DNA of 64,000 nucleotides from Membranipora membranacea. Lineage: Eukaryota > Bryozoa > Gymnolaemata > Cheilostomatida > Membraniporidae. The stretch lies in assembly GCA_914767715.1 (NCBI GenBank), contig OU612074.1:12200062-12264061 (forward strand), in the 5' to 3' direction. The stretch's first letter is position 1; each line of letters opens with the position of its first letter. Below, one piece after another: positions 1 through 13,500 of this stretch. The notes beneath the pieces are model-generated. The model made no database searches and had not been told where the DNA came from. It saw only the letters and a program-made list of their open reading frames with translations. Position numbers and translations under genes: made by a program.

Positions 1-846
1 AAGGTATCATACAAATCGCTTGGTAACGTCTCTCCATTTGAGAAGTAGTGCCTGTGACTTTTCTTTCACAGACCAAAATACTTCCACAGACTTGACTTAT
101 GATTAAGTAAACACTTATGTTATATCTGCTCGCACCATATGGAAGCAGTTTTCTCGGTCTGAATAATTATTATTTTTAAATGTAATAGTGTTTATGGTTT
201 TGTCAACTTAGACATGTGAAAATGAGAGGCTAATTCTTTTTTCATAGGCTCATACAAAAGACATAGGGATAAGATAATTTTCTCAATATTGTTTTCATAA
301 CTATGAAACAAAAGTTTTGATGATTCAGCTTTTGATAATTGAGTATTTTATTATGTCAATGCATGCGGGTCAGTATATTTTTCTAGGAGAAGACCTTAAA
401 ACTACAAAGAAGAGTGATTACATCAGCAATAGCTGGCAAAAAAAGGAACGAGCCAGCTTCAGCATCGCAGATAAAGAGTCTGTGCAAAACTTCTTGCCTT
501 GTAAAATGTTGATTGCAGGTGAGGCAAGTTATTCTGCATTGCAGCGATTTCAATTTCTAGCGCTGTCAAATCTTAGTGAGCTATGAAAAACTTGATTATG
601 TAAGACCTGACAAAGACTCTTCTAACTTGTGTTCAGCTTTGATTCGATACGCTTTCACCTTCCACGTCAGATTCTATTTTAGCCATTACCCAACAAACAT
701 CACACCCCATCTCCATTTTGATTGTATAGAGATCTCCAAGTTCTTACAAAGTCCATGGACCACAGGATGGGACATGAGTACGTATAGTTTAAGTTTTACA
801 AATAATATTGTACACTTGAGGTGCTCAAAAGTATTAGGATAGTTAT

Positions 847-984
847 TTATTGCCTCATAATCTCCCCTGTGCTTCCAGCGGTACCCACAGAGTCAGCGCC
901 CTCACTCTGGATGTGTAAGCTGTCGTGTGTGCCCCAGTGAAGCAGGCATCTTTGTACAAATTTCTTTGGGTCGGTTATATTGGC
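847..984 (-). pseudogene. Relic copy of the last exon of the SUEL mucin gene
   Basis: The reverse strand gives YNRPK, then after a one-base frameshift DSLHIQSEGADSVGTAGSTG and EIMRQ-stop, matching the tail of the intact gene (5718-5535). An acceptor-like tag follows at 985-986, but splicing there in the needed phase reads a stop almost at once (CCA ATA TAA). Flanking non-coding DNA (about 640-1160) is also similar to 5330-5940, so a segment was copied, not an mRNA. No matching transmembrane or mucin exon was found between 1.2 and 5.5 kb. Confidence 0.75.
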
Positions 985-3109
985 CTAAGATTGGGTTTTT
1001 CGGTCCATGTGAACACACAGATTAGAAAAATTTGACAAAACATGTCAAGGTGACCTGAAATTTCATTTCTTCCATTACAGATCAGAATAACACAGAACTA
1101 TGGAGAAATTTGACGACTACTTTGATTATTGTATTTATAACCAATCCTGAGCTGCACATGCTAGAGTATCTGGCTTTGAAGATTGATTTGAAATACATCC
1201 ATTTTACTAATAAAGAAATGAATAGACATATTCAATTTCAGGGTTTAAATATTCAAACTTGTGATAACAAAATACAAGGTGATTCAAGCTTGACCGCTAT
1301 GCTGAATTGATAGAAAGGCTAGCAGGGAACACAAATAACACAAAGACTAAAATGCCTTCCAGTTATATCAAAATTCAGAGTCCTGAAGTCTAAACAAAAA
1401 TATCCATGTAGCATTTCAGTGCTGGTTTGAAACCTTTGAACCTTGCTAAGTTGCTTGTAAAGGAGCCTGAGTCTGGGTTGAGCGACAGCTATCCAAAGGT
1501 TGGTTTTATGTTGTTATGAAATAAAGAGTTACAGGAGTTATCCCCTTAATATCAATGAGAAGACAACTCAACACTTCATCAGTATATTTCTGTTGCCTTT
1601 TGGCTCGTCATAGATTTAAATTGCAAAAAATGACTACCATTGCCAAATTTATAGTGTGGGAGATAACATAATACAATTTGTGAGCCAATAACATAGGTCT
1701 AATAATCAAAGAGAAAAAATGTAACAAAATAATTACAACCAAAACAAAATGCTATTATTATTGGGTATTATCATAATGGTCCCTGAGTGAAAACATTGTC
1801 ATCCTGTCTGTCTGTTGAGCCCTGAAACATCTGAATATGACTTCTCTCTATGTCCGCATCGATGACATGATATACTATTGCATGTAAATCTCTGATCGAT
1901 AGAGAGTGAATCAATTTTCTTAACATGAGTACCATCACAAGGAATTTGGTGTGACAACCCGAGTTCAATTTTACTAATTAGGGGCGGGTACATGTTAAGA
2001 GCGCTGAGGGATACATATGTTAATAGTATAGTCTTGATGTCAGTGTGCTCTATGCCTTAAGTGACAGCTTTAGAGGCTAGAATCTATGCTGATGACTGAG
2101 ATAAGTACATAGGTAAATATTCTATGCAAAACTATCAGTAAGTAAACTTGATCTTGTGGTTAAATGCACCCATGTACAATGTTGCTCTCTTCATCTAATC
2201 ATATAATGGCAACATATACCGGAGGAATACTTTGCACAGGGCATCATTTACTGAGAAAACACATCTGGAATATCCCTGCATACCAGAGGTATCGATACAA
2301 TATACAATATGGGTCGCGGTTATACAACTACGCCAACTATCATATTATGATGCAATGAGTGACACATTTGGCTTAAACTCTAAAGCAAAACGATGGATAA
2401 GAACGTCAAGAGCTCACAAGCTAAGAATGCTGTCGTATATACAGTAGTTATACTGATGGCGATTCTGTTGATTGTGGAACCACCATTTGGGGTCTGGCTG
2501 TTTTGCACAGATAGGATTGACCTAGAGGATTGGAATGTTTCAACAAGTATGGAGTCAATGCCTGCGCAAAAGGTAACTTTGCATGATATGAATAGGGTCA
2601 AACCAAATTACAAATCATCTTATATGATGGATTCTGCATTTTGCCTTTGTGGTAGTTTGCAATTATCAAATTTTGCCCGTATAGCTATTCTTAGCATCCA
2701 CTATCACCAAACCAGTCGACCAATGGTTGATGGTGGAATACCACTAGCAGCAACCCCTGCAACATTTTAGCACAATGTGTTTGAAGAATTATGGAGATTG
2801 TACCAGTCAAGGCAATGTTTCTTTTGTTTGCTGCAATTGTGAGACCGCAATCACAGTCGAATGGGTACAATGAAGTGAGAAACCTGCCGACTACAACCAG
2901 AAACTGCTGATACACGAGTGGCTATTAATTCTAAGACTTTTCAGTATGTTCTCAGGAGCACCAACCACCCACTACATCTGGAAGCAGAACAGTCAGAAAT
3001 TTAATCAGCATTATTAATAGATTTTTCATGCCTGGATTAGAAGTTTTCAAAGGCAATTGTGGGCTTACACGTAATTTAATTCACTCAGACATTGAACATG
3101 CCATAACAA

Positions 3110-3292
3110 TGTGAAACCTTGGAAATTGCCCTTCTTGTCATCAGCTGAAGAGGTACACACTGGAGGGTGCTGGGGGCTGGACCAATCAACCTTGACTACT
3201 CCCCCAAATGGAACCCGGACCCACAACTCCTGTGGCACCACTCGCCTGGCAGTGAACAGCAAGTCCGCTAACCAATTACGCCATCTCACCAT
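3110..3292 (-). mobile_element. tRNA-derived SINE
   Basis: On the minus strand from 3292: GATGGCGTAATTGGTTAGCG is a tRNA box A (TGGCGTAATTGG), followed by GGGTCCGGGTTCCATTTG as a degraded box B, then a non-tRNA tail. No coding role. Confidence 0.6.
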
Positions 3293-4255
3293 TGTTTAAT
3301 ATCATAGTAGAGACAGTGAAACTGAGTCTGTATTATTTAACTTCTGAGATAAAGTAATTAAAAATTCTTTGTTTGTTTTTTTCAGGAGAGAGTGCTACAT
3401 TTACAAAGAAGGTCAAAAATTGCAGGAGCCCCGCACATAAGATATAACTGCCTACTCAGCTATGTGCCAAAATGTCGGTAGCATCATAAAAACAAGTAAG
3501 TTATTCTAACTGTACAATACAGGTTGATGTTGGGCTAAGGTAGCACCCCTCTCCTAACTCTGAGGCTGGGTAGCCTTCTCTCATCCTTTTTGTTTTAAGA
3601 TGAGGCTATAGGGGTAGTCTGACGCCACCCCCCTCCCATACTTCCAACCCCCCCCCCCCCGCGCGGGTCTAACTAGTTATTGCCACATATGACATGATGG
3701 GTGTATTGCATGGTAGATAAGTCATGCAGGGCCTATCGTTATGAATTTTATTTGCCTTTTAGGTTGCAAGTTAATGAGATTATATCTTATATACATACTG
3801 CATTCTTTGAAACTGCACTAACAACCTGATTTCAAGTCTATCTGATTAGAGCGACTTAAATTTTCATCACAACAACTTGACAATTTTTTTTGCCACAAAT
3901 GCATATGTTTTCCTTTCTATGCCATCTTAGACAGAGGATACGGCCATGAAATATTTGAATTTCGATATTAGCAGATTTTCAAACATGAAACCAAATTTTA
4001 TGAGTGAGTGGGATTATAATTTAGCAAGAAGTTGAGAAAATCTGAGTCCAATGAAACAATGATTTACTTTGGGGTATACAGTGTCTTGGTTCAATTGTAT
4101 AATCTAACAATCACTATGGTCCCATGTTGTGATTTCGTAAAGATTTCGGGAGTTATCGATCAATGGAAATGGCATTAAAGTCAACTTCCACGTGAACCGA
4201 TCGACAATTTTTGACGCGAATACTTATACTGTGTTGAATCGCATCATTCCAATAG

Positions 4256-4345
4256 GGCGGCGTGGCTAAATGGTTAGCGGCTTGCACCCAATAACTTCAA
4301 AGGGCATTCATGCGGGAGACCCTGGTTCAAGTCCATGGCAAATGT
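4256..4345 (+). mobile_element. tRNA-like SINE head
   Basis: Box A TGGCTAAATGG (4263-4273) and a perfect box B GGTTCAAGTCC (4324-4334) are present. Their spacing and the lack of a pairing acceptor stem argue against a functional tRNA. Confidence 0.55.
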
Positions 4346-5534
4346 TTCTCATGTTTTTTCCATCATGGAAATGGTTAGCATTCATAATTCGAGATTGGAG
4401 TGTACCACAAATTTGAGGCATGGAACCATAGTGAATAAGGGTCATTCATAACAGGAGAAAAAAAGTTTCACTCCTAGAGAATAATTATTACTAATAAGTA
4501 ATAATACTAAAGATAGATGCTTTGATGCCAAGTGTTAAGAAAATGCATCCAATTTTTCAGTATAATTTGATTTGTTTGTTTTTGTCCACATTATAATTTG
4601 TTCAAACAAGAATAAATAAAGATATCATAGAAAAGCTCGATATGAACTGAACATATGTTATTCAAAATATTTTTGTAGGTAACAAAAAAAACCTTCAAAA
4701 AGGGTAAAAAATCATTTTAATTATAACATTGACGGTAGAGTTGATGGCACTGTTACGCAACAGAGATGTTCAGAGACACATAATTTAACCACAGACTCAG
4801 TCTCAATAATATTAGTATAATATACAATAATAATTGAGTTATATATCAATCAGTTATAATATAAATTTCACATTTTGTATTGTATTATCACATTATATAT
4901 GGTTTAACCTTTAAGTTTCCCTAGGAAACATTTTCATCTTATAAAAGGTCAGAGCATGTTTCATCATCTGATTAATTTTGAAAAGGTTAATATTTGGGAA
5001 AACAATAGGTATAGCCTGTGTAGATTTGATAGTTACCAAAATCAGCAGAGTCAGTTTTGATGGAATGTCAGTAAAGGCTGTTGCATAGTTGGATCAATGG
5101 GATTAAAAATAAAGTTTTGTAACAGCACCTAACATATATGCATGTCTCTCAATCATGCACTTTTTAAAAATAATAATAAATTAAACCCATAAAAAATGTT
5201 TCATTAAACTTTGACCAAAGGTAAGAAGTAATGCCATGGAGAATATAGAATGGTAGTATGACATATTTTCCTACACAAATCATAGCCAGATCATTCTCAC
5301 TCTTGGTCAATTTCAGGGTTTGAGAGAGAGATTTGATACCTTTACACTTTCCGCCACCAAATTCTTTTTAGTCATTTAAAAAGCAGTGATATCCAATTCC
5401 TTCCCCATTCCATTAACTTCTAGCAACAGCATGGCACATAAGTACATATAGTTTTAGTTTGACAAATAGAGCGTTGCAGAAAAGGTCGTGCAGTGTAAGC
5501 ATTAGCATAAGTGCAAGAGTACCCGGCTCATCAT

Positions 5535-7501
5535 TTACCGCCTCAGAATCTCCCCTGTGCTGCCGGCGGCGCTGCCAGCTGTACCCACAGAGTCAGTGTC
5601 CTCACCCTCGATGTCTATGCTGTCATAAGTGCCGAGAGCGGCAGCACCGCTCGCTGACACAGAGCCTTCATCAAAATGTCTCTCAGCTTTGGGCCGGTTA
5701 TACTTGTCTTTACGCTTCCTGAAATAAAAAATATTTGAGAAAAATGTTAAGTGAGGATTAGAAATGTGTCAAGGTCATGTCAAGATTAAGGTCAGCGTAA
5801 TGATATATTACCTTTACTTAAATCCTTTCTCTTGTTATTTTACAGATCAGAGCAGCATTCATATATAAGAAGGTATGCAGATAAATAAAGCTTAATGACC
5901 ACTGTGATTATTTTATTTACACATCTCCTGGGACTTTAACCTTTATTATAAGGTGTCTACTCCATATGGGTTGAAAGCTTGATTCAATTATACATAATAC
6001 TTTCTTATACCAGAAACTAATCCACTACTGATTCATTATAATCAGTTTTATCATAATTTGTCGATTGTGCGCTGGTAAAGGATAGAATGTTACTTGTGCA
6101 TTGAGAGGATCGATTTTGGGCTTTGCAGTAATTGGCACTCCACTATCATCAAAGATTTTGGAGTAGAATGTCACTACCGCCAAAGGCGAGTCAACTCTAG
6201 CATAAATGATATTAGGTTTTTGTGAATGAGCAAACTAAAATCCCAGTTAGATTAAGTTTGATCCGGATTGATCCACAAACTTGTCTTTTAAATCACTATA
6301 AGGTCGAACAAACCAATAGTCATTTACAATGTGTGTTCAGTACATTATATCAGACATGTACATGTGGATCAAACCTTATCAGTATTGAGTTAGCAAAGAC
6401 ATAAGGTTGAGCGGGCAACTTTCATAAAGGAAGTTATTTAGCTTGAGAAGGATTAGAATTGCAATTAAAATTGAGATGACAGTGCAATATAAATGATGTT
6501 AATTTTATGACCATTAGAATGCACTAGATTCCACAATCACCCAGAATTGTCACATGACCTACCGCTGTTTCTTGTAGTCACTGGATAAAACCAATTAAAT
6601 TGGATAATAAAATAGGTATCGGTACCTGATATTAATTGTGGGTAGTTTGAGACAAAAGAAGCAATTAAGACTAGGTGAATCCATTAAAGCATGTGGGATG
6701 TAAGTAAGTAAACCACTGATGAAGCCAACAAGTTTGTCTTGGCACAATAATACACATCATTTGTTGACAAGGCTTCATAAAGCAGCAACTATCTAATTCT
6801 GCATGCGAAACAAGGCAAGTCAACAATGTTCCCACAATGCAACATTAACATGAAAAATCCCAGGCAGATAGAATATCACTGGGAAATCCAAAGAATTGCA
6901 TTGTGGGATACTCATTAACATGCTCAAAAACCTTACTAAAGCTGCATTGTGCCATCAGAACCATTAAGACATCAAGCTGGTGGATGACAATATATACACT
7001 TGCCGTGGCCTGCGCTGTGACAACGGTGGCTTAGTGCCATGTCTAAATCTACGAAGTGCCAATATACCCTCTTTTGTTACTCTGATATATTACGTACACA
7101 AAGTATAGTGATGAATTAGAAGAGTCAACTTTAAAATAACTAAAACTCAACTTCAGGGATATTTTCATATAGCATTTGAAGGCTATCCCACAATGCAATT
7201 CTCTAGCAAGATCAGGATATTAAGAAAGGGGGGGGGGGTTGGAATATCGAGTTTTTACTAAATAAAACTGGTGCTATTTAACATGAGGTCACCCCCAAAG
7301 TAACGACACTAAACTCAGGCTAATATTAACTAATCAAGGGTAATAAAAATGTTTAAGTTAAGATGAAGTATGGTGGTACTTACTTCCAGTAGCATATGAT
7401 GACGACGAGAATAATAACAAGAATAAATAAGAAAGCACCGATGCCTACAACTATCCACACCCACAGTGGTAGTCTTTCCAATACTTGTTTCTCTGTTTCA
7501 C
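5535..7501 (-). CDS. Transmembrane and cytoplasmic exons 10-11 of the SUEL mucin
   Basis: Exon 10 (7501-7384) encodes a short juxtamembrane stretch and an uninterrupted ~26-residue hydrophobic helix starting LWVWIVVGIGAF and ending IICY. Exon 11 (5718-5535) starts with the basic stop-transfer KKRKDK, then gives an acidic and small-residue tail (DSIDIEGEDTDS; Gly/Ala/Ser) and ends ILRR-stop. The 3' UTR and polyadenylation signal are not clear below 5535. Confidence 0.86.
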
Positions 7502-10500
7502 CTACACGAAAAAAACATGATTAGAGAAAATTGAGCAAAAGGGACATGGGAGTGATAACTCTCCATAAGATTTAGATGTTAATTACTTATTGTGCTGACG
7601 CTCTTCTCAGGCTATAAGTCGTGGCATGCCATGAAGCACAGCTACAATTGTTGGGCTGTGGTTCATAATGGGGTGACACTACAAGTTACCCGAGCAGAGT
7701 TTAAGCACATCGACTAGGGGATAGGAAAATAAAAGCTATCTTGGGGCTAGACCTCACTTAAGAAGTGAAATTTAACCTAATAAACCAAGACAAAATTTTG
7801 GAATGCAACCAAAATTTTACAAAGGTGTAAATGGCCATCACAATTCTTAGTCCTGGGCTACATAATTCTGGCCCGTTCTATCTTGGCTTCCACTTTGGAG
7901 CCTCCATAGGCGAACCATCAATAATGAAGTTAACTGCTTTGCACAGTGTAAAGCTTAATATGGGCTGAGAGTGTAATGTCGAAAAGCAAACTCTTGTCTA
8001 TATAAAAGTGAAATATACATTTACAAGAGTTGTCCTCTTAATATCAATGAAAAGGTAACTCAGTAAAGCTGAATTCATTTTGTTTGTTCAACCAGTGAGC
8101 GAGGGAGGATCCCACCCTCCCTGGTTCAACCAGGGAGCTTGAGACATATCCCAAACACCCTGGTTCAACAACAGTGATACTTCTTCTGTTTTGGGAGAAC
8201 AACAGCACACCAATCACCACATATTATACCTTGCTGCGCTGGTACTCCTGTAGTGTTTACAGGTAAAGTAAGCGCTGTCTGTGTTGGAGATTTAGCTTCA
8301 GTAGACGATGCATTGCTGATTCCGCTCACTGTGGAGCTGGATTGTCCATCACCACCGCTACTCTGAGTTGTGGTACTCACTGTACTGTTCAGGCTATTTG
8401 CAGTAGCTGCACCATTATTGTCATTTGTTGTGGTGATGATAGCTAAGTTTCCACCGCTTGTGACAGTAGTTTTGGTTGTCTCTGGAGTACCCTGGTTTAT
8501 TGTAGTTACCCCAGTGGTTGGGTTTACAGTGGTTTTGCCAGTGATTGCTGTTGATTTTTCAGTTTTTGAAGTTGTGCTTGTTGTAATAGGAGCCTCGTTT
8601 ATTGATGTGGCAGGACCATCAGTTGTTGTAATGTCAGTAGTTTCCATAGTTGAAAGGGAGCTCAATGTAGTGTCACCAGTTGTAGCATCAGTTTGGACAG
8701 CTGTGGTGAGAGCTGACGTATCTTGAGCATCAGTTGATTCGGAGGTTTGATTGCCAATAGATGGCGCTTTTGTCTCACTTTGATTACTGGTTTCCATACC
8801 ACCAGTTCTCACATTTGAACTGAGTGTTGTCCTGCTTGTTGTGCTAGTAGGTGTTGCTGTGGTAGTTGAACTGCCAGCAGAGTCATTGTTTATGGTAGTG
8901 ACACTACTTGCGGTGGCTGTAGGTGTAACTGGAGGTGAAGTTGTCTGCTGACTTATTGGATTTAAGTCTGTCACTGTTTGACGACTTGTAACAGGTGTCA
9001 CTGAGGATTCTGAACTGCTGCTACTTTCGGATTGGTTGTTTTCTGTAGAGCTGACAGTTGATTGGTTGGTGCTCAGAGTAGTCACCAAAGTTTGACCGCC
9101 ATTTTCACCAGTTATCAGAGAAGTGACAGGTTCGGGAGTACTCTGTGTGGTGGGTGGTCCCTGTACTGTGGTATTCATGGCCACCTTGGTGGTCTCACCA
9201 CCTACCAGATTAGCAGCAGTAGCTTTTGAGAATGGAGTGGGTGAGCTTCGATCAGCATTTCCACCAGTCCCCTCTTTGGTTGTGACCTGCTGTTCAGGGT
9301 TAGAGGATGTGGGTTCTTGTCTTGACGTGACAGTCACAAGTGGTGGCGCATTTGTTTCCACTGGAGTAGCCGGAGCTGCAGTCTGCTCAGTAGTCAGTGA
9401 TACAGCTGGTTGAGTTGTCACTGCCTGTGTTGTCTTCATTGTTGTTGTCACAGCTGTTGTCTGTAATCTAGCTGTTGGTGCTGTAGATGTTATTGTAGTC
9501 AGTGGGGTTGTTGTGGGCGGTAATTTAGTGGTTTGTTGTATTGTTGTAAGTGATTTAGTTGTGGGAGGAACACGTGTTGGAATTGTTGATAAAATACCAG
9601 GTGGGGTACTGATTGGAGGTGGTCTCCAGTTAAAGGTCACTGTAATTACATCACAGAACATATCATATGCATGTGCAGTATAAAGTACACAGGGTATCGC
9701 CAAACGGTGTTCATATTTCCGATTGAAAGTTGTGTAAAGGGCAACCAAGGTTTCAAACAACTTCTCATTGATGGCCATTGATTAATAGCAGATTGTACCT
9801 TCTGCATGGGGAAAAAGACATTGCTGTGAAACCTTTTTTGCCCTTTAAAGGGCAACCAAGGTTTCGCAGCAATGCATTAATGGGGAGCAAATAATGTGCT
9901 GGGCAGCATCAGCTTTGTGCATTACGCGATGCAAAACTCAAAGTAGTTGCTGACTCTAAGCTGGGTAACACTTCAGTTTAGGGGAGGTTCCAAGACTTTG
10001 CTGTAATAATTATAGAGCACAGGCTAAATAGTAATAGGAAACTGCTATGTGGTATTCTCTTTTAGCAGAGTTTGAGTACCTGATGGAAGAAATGTTTCAC
10101 AAGAATTCTGGCTGAATAATCATCCGAATTATATTTTGTCTTTTTCCCCATACAGAAGGTGCAATCTGCTATTAATGAATGGCCATCAATGAGAAGTTGT
10201 TTGAAACCTTGGTTGCCCTTTAAGTGCTAGAAATCGTCAGAGGTAGCAGACAGTGACATTCCATCAGCTTGTGTTGATCATGGAATGCCACTATCAGCAA
10301 CATGGGAAGAGTTCGAGCAAAACTGTAAAACTGCAGTTTAGGATTATCTCTCTTGAAAGTTGTTTATTTTGTGGTCACAACACAAGTTAGGAGATCACAG
10401 TAGCAATTCGAACCATCCTGGGCTCAGGTCTGTGGGTTCCTGAGACCTGAACTCAGGATGGTTTGAATTACTTTGGCCAGTCCCTTCTCAAAGACAGGAA

Positions 10501-13500
10501 AGGAGGGCAATTAGAGAAAACATTTAGATTTACATGATTAAAATCAAGTAGAACTAAAGTTGCTTAAGATCAAAATTCCTCTTGTAGGTCTTTCAGTTAA
10601 AAGAACCAGACAAATCTTACCAATATTTCTAAGTGCACAAACCTTGCCTGATTCGATGGTCGCCGTAGCCGCCCGTAATACATTATCAACCATATTCCTA
10701 TTTTGCTGGGAAAGTGGTTGATATTGGAATGATACTACTGTCGACCCACGCAAAGATTGAGCACTTAAAACCTCAATATACCCAACAATGCTCAACTCAA
10801 TTCATTCAACTTTTTTTTTGTTTGAGTGGAAAATAGTGGTAACAAATAGTTTGGTTTGTTCATGTAGATGAAAGTAAGGAAAATACCTACAAATATAGTT
10901 CTATCCTATTTAGCCATTGTTAGATTGGCAAACTGCCTGTAGACCATAATCATTGATATATCCCATGATTGACAAAGTGGGATTGACAAAGTGATTTTGA
11001 TTACTGATTAATCAATTAAGTCACACTCACTTCCACATTTGAAGAGTAAGAATACCCAGTCACTAAGTCTCTCACATCCTGGAATCATAACTTCGGGTAC
11101 CTCGAACCAGCATGAGTGTCTGTAGTTACAGCGCTTTACCAACAGCTGTAATGAGACAATAGAAATTGGTGATCAACAGAACTGACTACTGATGGTCGAT
11201 ATGCGTTGGCTCTGATTGGTTGGTATGGGAGAGACTACCCAACCAATCAGAGCAACCACTTTGGCTTATTGCATACAAAATAAACAATTTGAGATCCTGA
11301 TTGGTAATTAAGCCATAAAATGCTGGAAGACCAAGGCAACAGCTAGATTTGATCAAGAAGAAAATCAAATCTAGTGTGTTGGAATACTCAAAATTTAAAT
11401 ATTCCATAAAACTTCTCAGGTCTCTCAAACCCAACCTAATGATGTTTGTAGGTTTGCGCGATGTAATAGAATCTTTCTATCCTGAAAATTACGATACTGA
11501 AAAAAACTAGTTCTGAAACAGAGAGAAATGTGTGTCCCTTCACAAAAAAAGTTTTTCAGACTAGAGTTATCTACACTTACATCTAGTAGTTGATTATCGA
11601 GCTCAGCGTGCTGACAGTCTCCTTCTCTGGGCATACATGTCTCATTATCGGGGGCGGAGTTATGCTTTGTTCCCCATATTAAGCCCTGCCCAACCCACAT
11701 CACATGATCAGGCTTGTCACATGAGAAGGTATATGTGCTGCCAGAACAGTACGCTGCCTGAACCTTATATAACACTGTGTCATCTACAATGTAAAAGTAA
11801 AACAAATGTTGAAAAAATGGCAAAATTCTAATTCCCCTTATCATAAAGAATTTGCGCAATTCTCAATGGTAGCCTTTATACTGGAATAAGCTAATATGAT
11901 ATGTGAATTTAATCATTCTTGGTCAGAAAGCTAAATTCAAATATATACATGTTTTCATCCTGTATGTATAGTTTAGTCATCAATTTGCGTTAGAATCAAA
12001 CCATAATAAATATAAATAGAATACGAAATATTGGGACATTACAAAGACCACAATGCTTTGATTATTAAATCTGCTACTCACTTCTTGGGTCACGTTGAGG
12101 GCCAGTCATCACTTGTGTTGAGCCAAAAAGATTACCAGGAGATACTCCTTCTCCTTCACCACCAGAGTTACCTCCCTGACCACCATTTCTGCCATCAGGA
12201 GATCCACCATTTCCTCCGCCAGTACCGCCGCCATCACCACCAGAACTGCCACCATCAGGAGTGGTGCCTGTTCCTCCACTTTGATCACCAGTTCCATCAC
12301 CAGGTCCCCCAGCACCTCCTCCTGTTTCTCCTTGTCCTCCATCACCGCCTGTATCAGGGCCGGCACCTGTACCTTCAGTTGTTGATACTGAAGTAGAACA
12401 GAAAGCATAACTCAAAAGTCTCTATGTGACTGCTGAGATCTTTGTGCTACTAAATGCAGATTCTACCTTGTTTACCTACCTTCATCAAGTCAGCTTTCTG
12501 TGTTTCAGTTGCTTAATACATCAAATCATGTAAGGTTACAGGATCTTAAAAACATCTACCAGGCAAAACAGTATTAATATATCAGTACAAAAAACACAAA
12601 AGCAGCAGCTCTAAGGTTCAGTATGTAATACAATGTTTGTTAGATCAAGGAGTTGGAGTTAGAGTGTCTCTAACTCCATGGTTAGATACACTCTAACTCC
12701 TTGGTTAGATACACTCTAACTCCTTGGTTAGATACACTCTAACTCCTTGGTTAGATACACTCTAACTCCTTGGTTAGATACACTCTAACTCCTTGGTTAG
12801 ATACACTCTAACTCCTTGGTTAGATACACTCTAACTCCTTGGTTAGATACACTCTAACTCCTTGGTTAGATACACTCTAACTCCTTGGTTAGATACACAT
12901 CACATACAAACCAGCGGTGTTATTATCTTATTATCGGCTGCTGTTTTTATCGTGAGATGATTGGTTGTGTTATTAAAACTAATTGATCCATTTTACCTTA
13001 AACTGGAGTTTTTCCCACTCATCTTATTCAACAGACAAGTAATCCTTCTGATAACCGGACAAGGAGGAGTAACTCCAAATTATGGCAAAATAGATCTGAC
13101 TTGTTATATATTATTATGACTACCTTGTCCGGCCCCTTGTGCAGTGGTGGATCCACCGACTTGCCCTGATTGGCCTCCACTTCCACCTCCTGGGGGTACA
13201 AGGGTCGTAGTGGAGCTTCCCCCGCTGTCAGGGGGCAGCGGGGGTGTGTTAAATGGGTTACTGTTAGCTGGTGAGGTGGTGGGTTGGTTAGTAGATAGAG
13301 GAGTGATGTTTACTATACCGGATGGTGGATTTGTGATCGGCGACACTTCATCTTCAGCATCTCCAACTAAAATATGAAATGTACAAATAATTTCTTTCAA
13401 TTTGAATTATAAAAAAAAGGAACAAGACATATTTTCATACATTTTACGCAATACACTTTCTTATATTACTTGGAAAATCAGTAAATGCTGTGTTGGGGTG

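Larger units (their letters stand above)
1..5534. other. Intergenic, downstream of the SUEL mucin gene
   Basis: Holds the relic last exon (847-984), SINE-like pieces near 3110-3292 and 4256-4345, a C-run near 3650 and otherwise AT-rich unique sequence. The open frame at 2393-2770 has a hydrophobic stretch but no family resemblance. Confidence 0.5.

Noticed and set aside
2393-2770. 125-residue open frame with a hydrophobic stretch
   Set aside because: No family resemblance, no clear exon borders and overlap with a possible foldback repeat; likely chance.
4256-4345. Functional tRNA gene
   Set aside because: Box A and B are good, but the arms do not pair and the spacing is too long; better explained as a SINE head.
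8370-9413. Long plus-strand open frames rich in Val and Ala
   Set aside because: They are the antisense of the Thr/Ser-rich mucin exon, whose ACN and TCN codons read as Val/Gly/Ser on the other strand.
12668-12897. CRISPR-like array
   Set aside because: Units are head-to-tail with no spacers, in an animal intron: a minisatellite.
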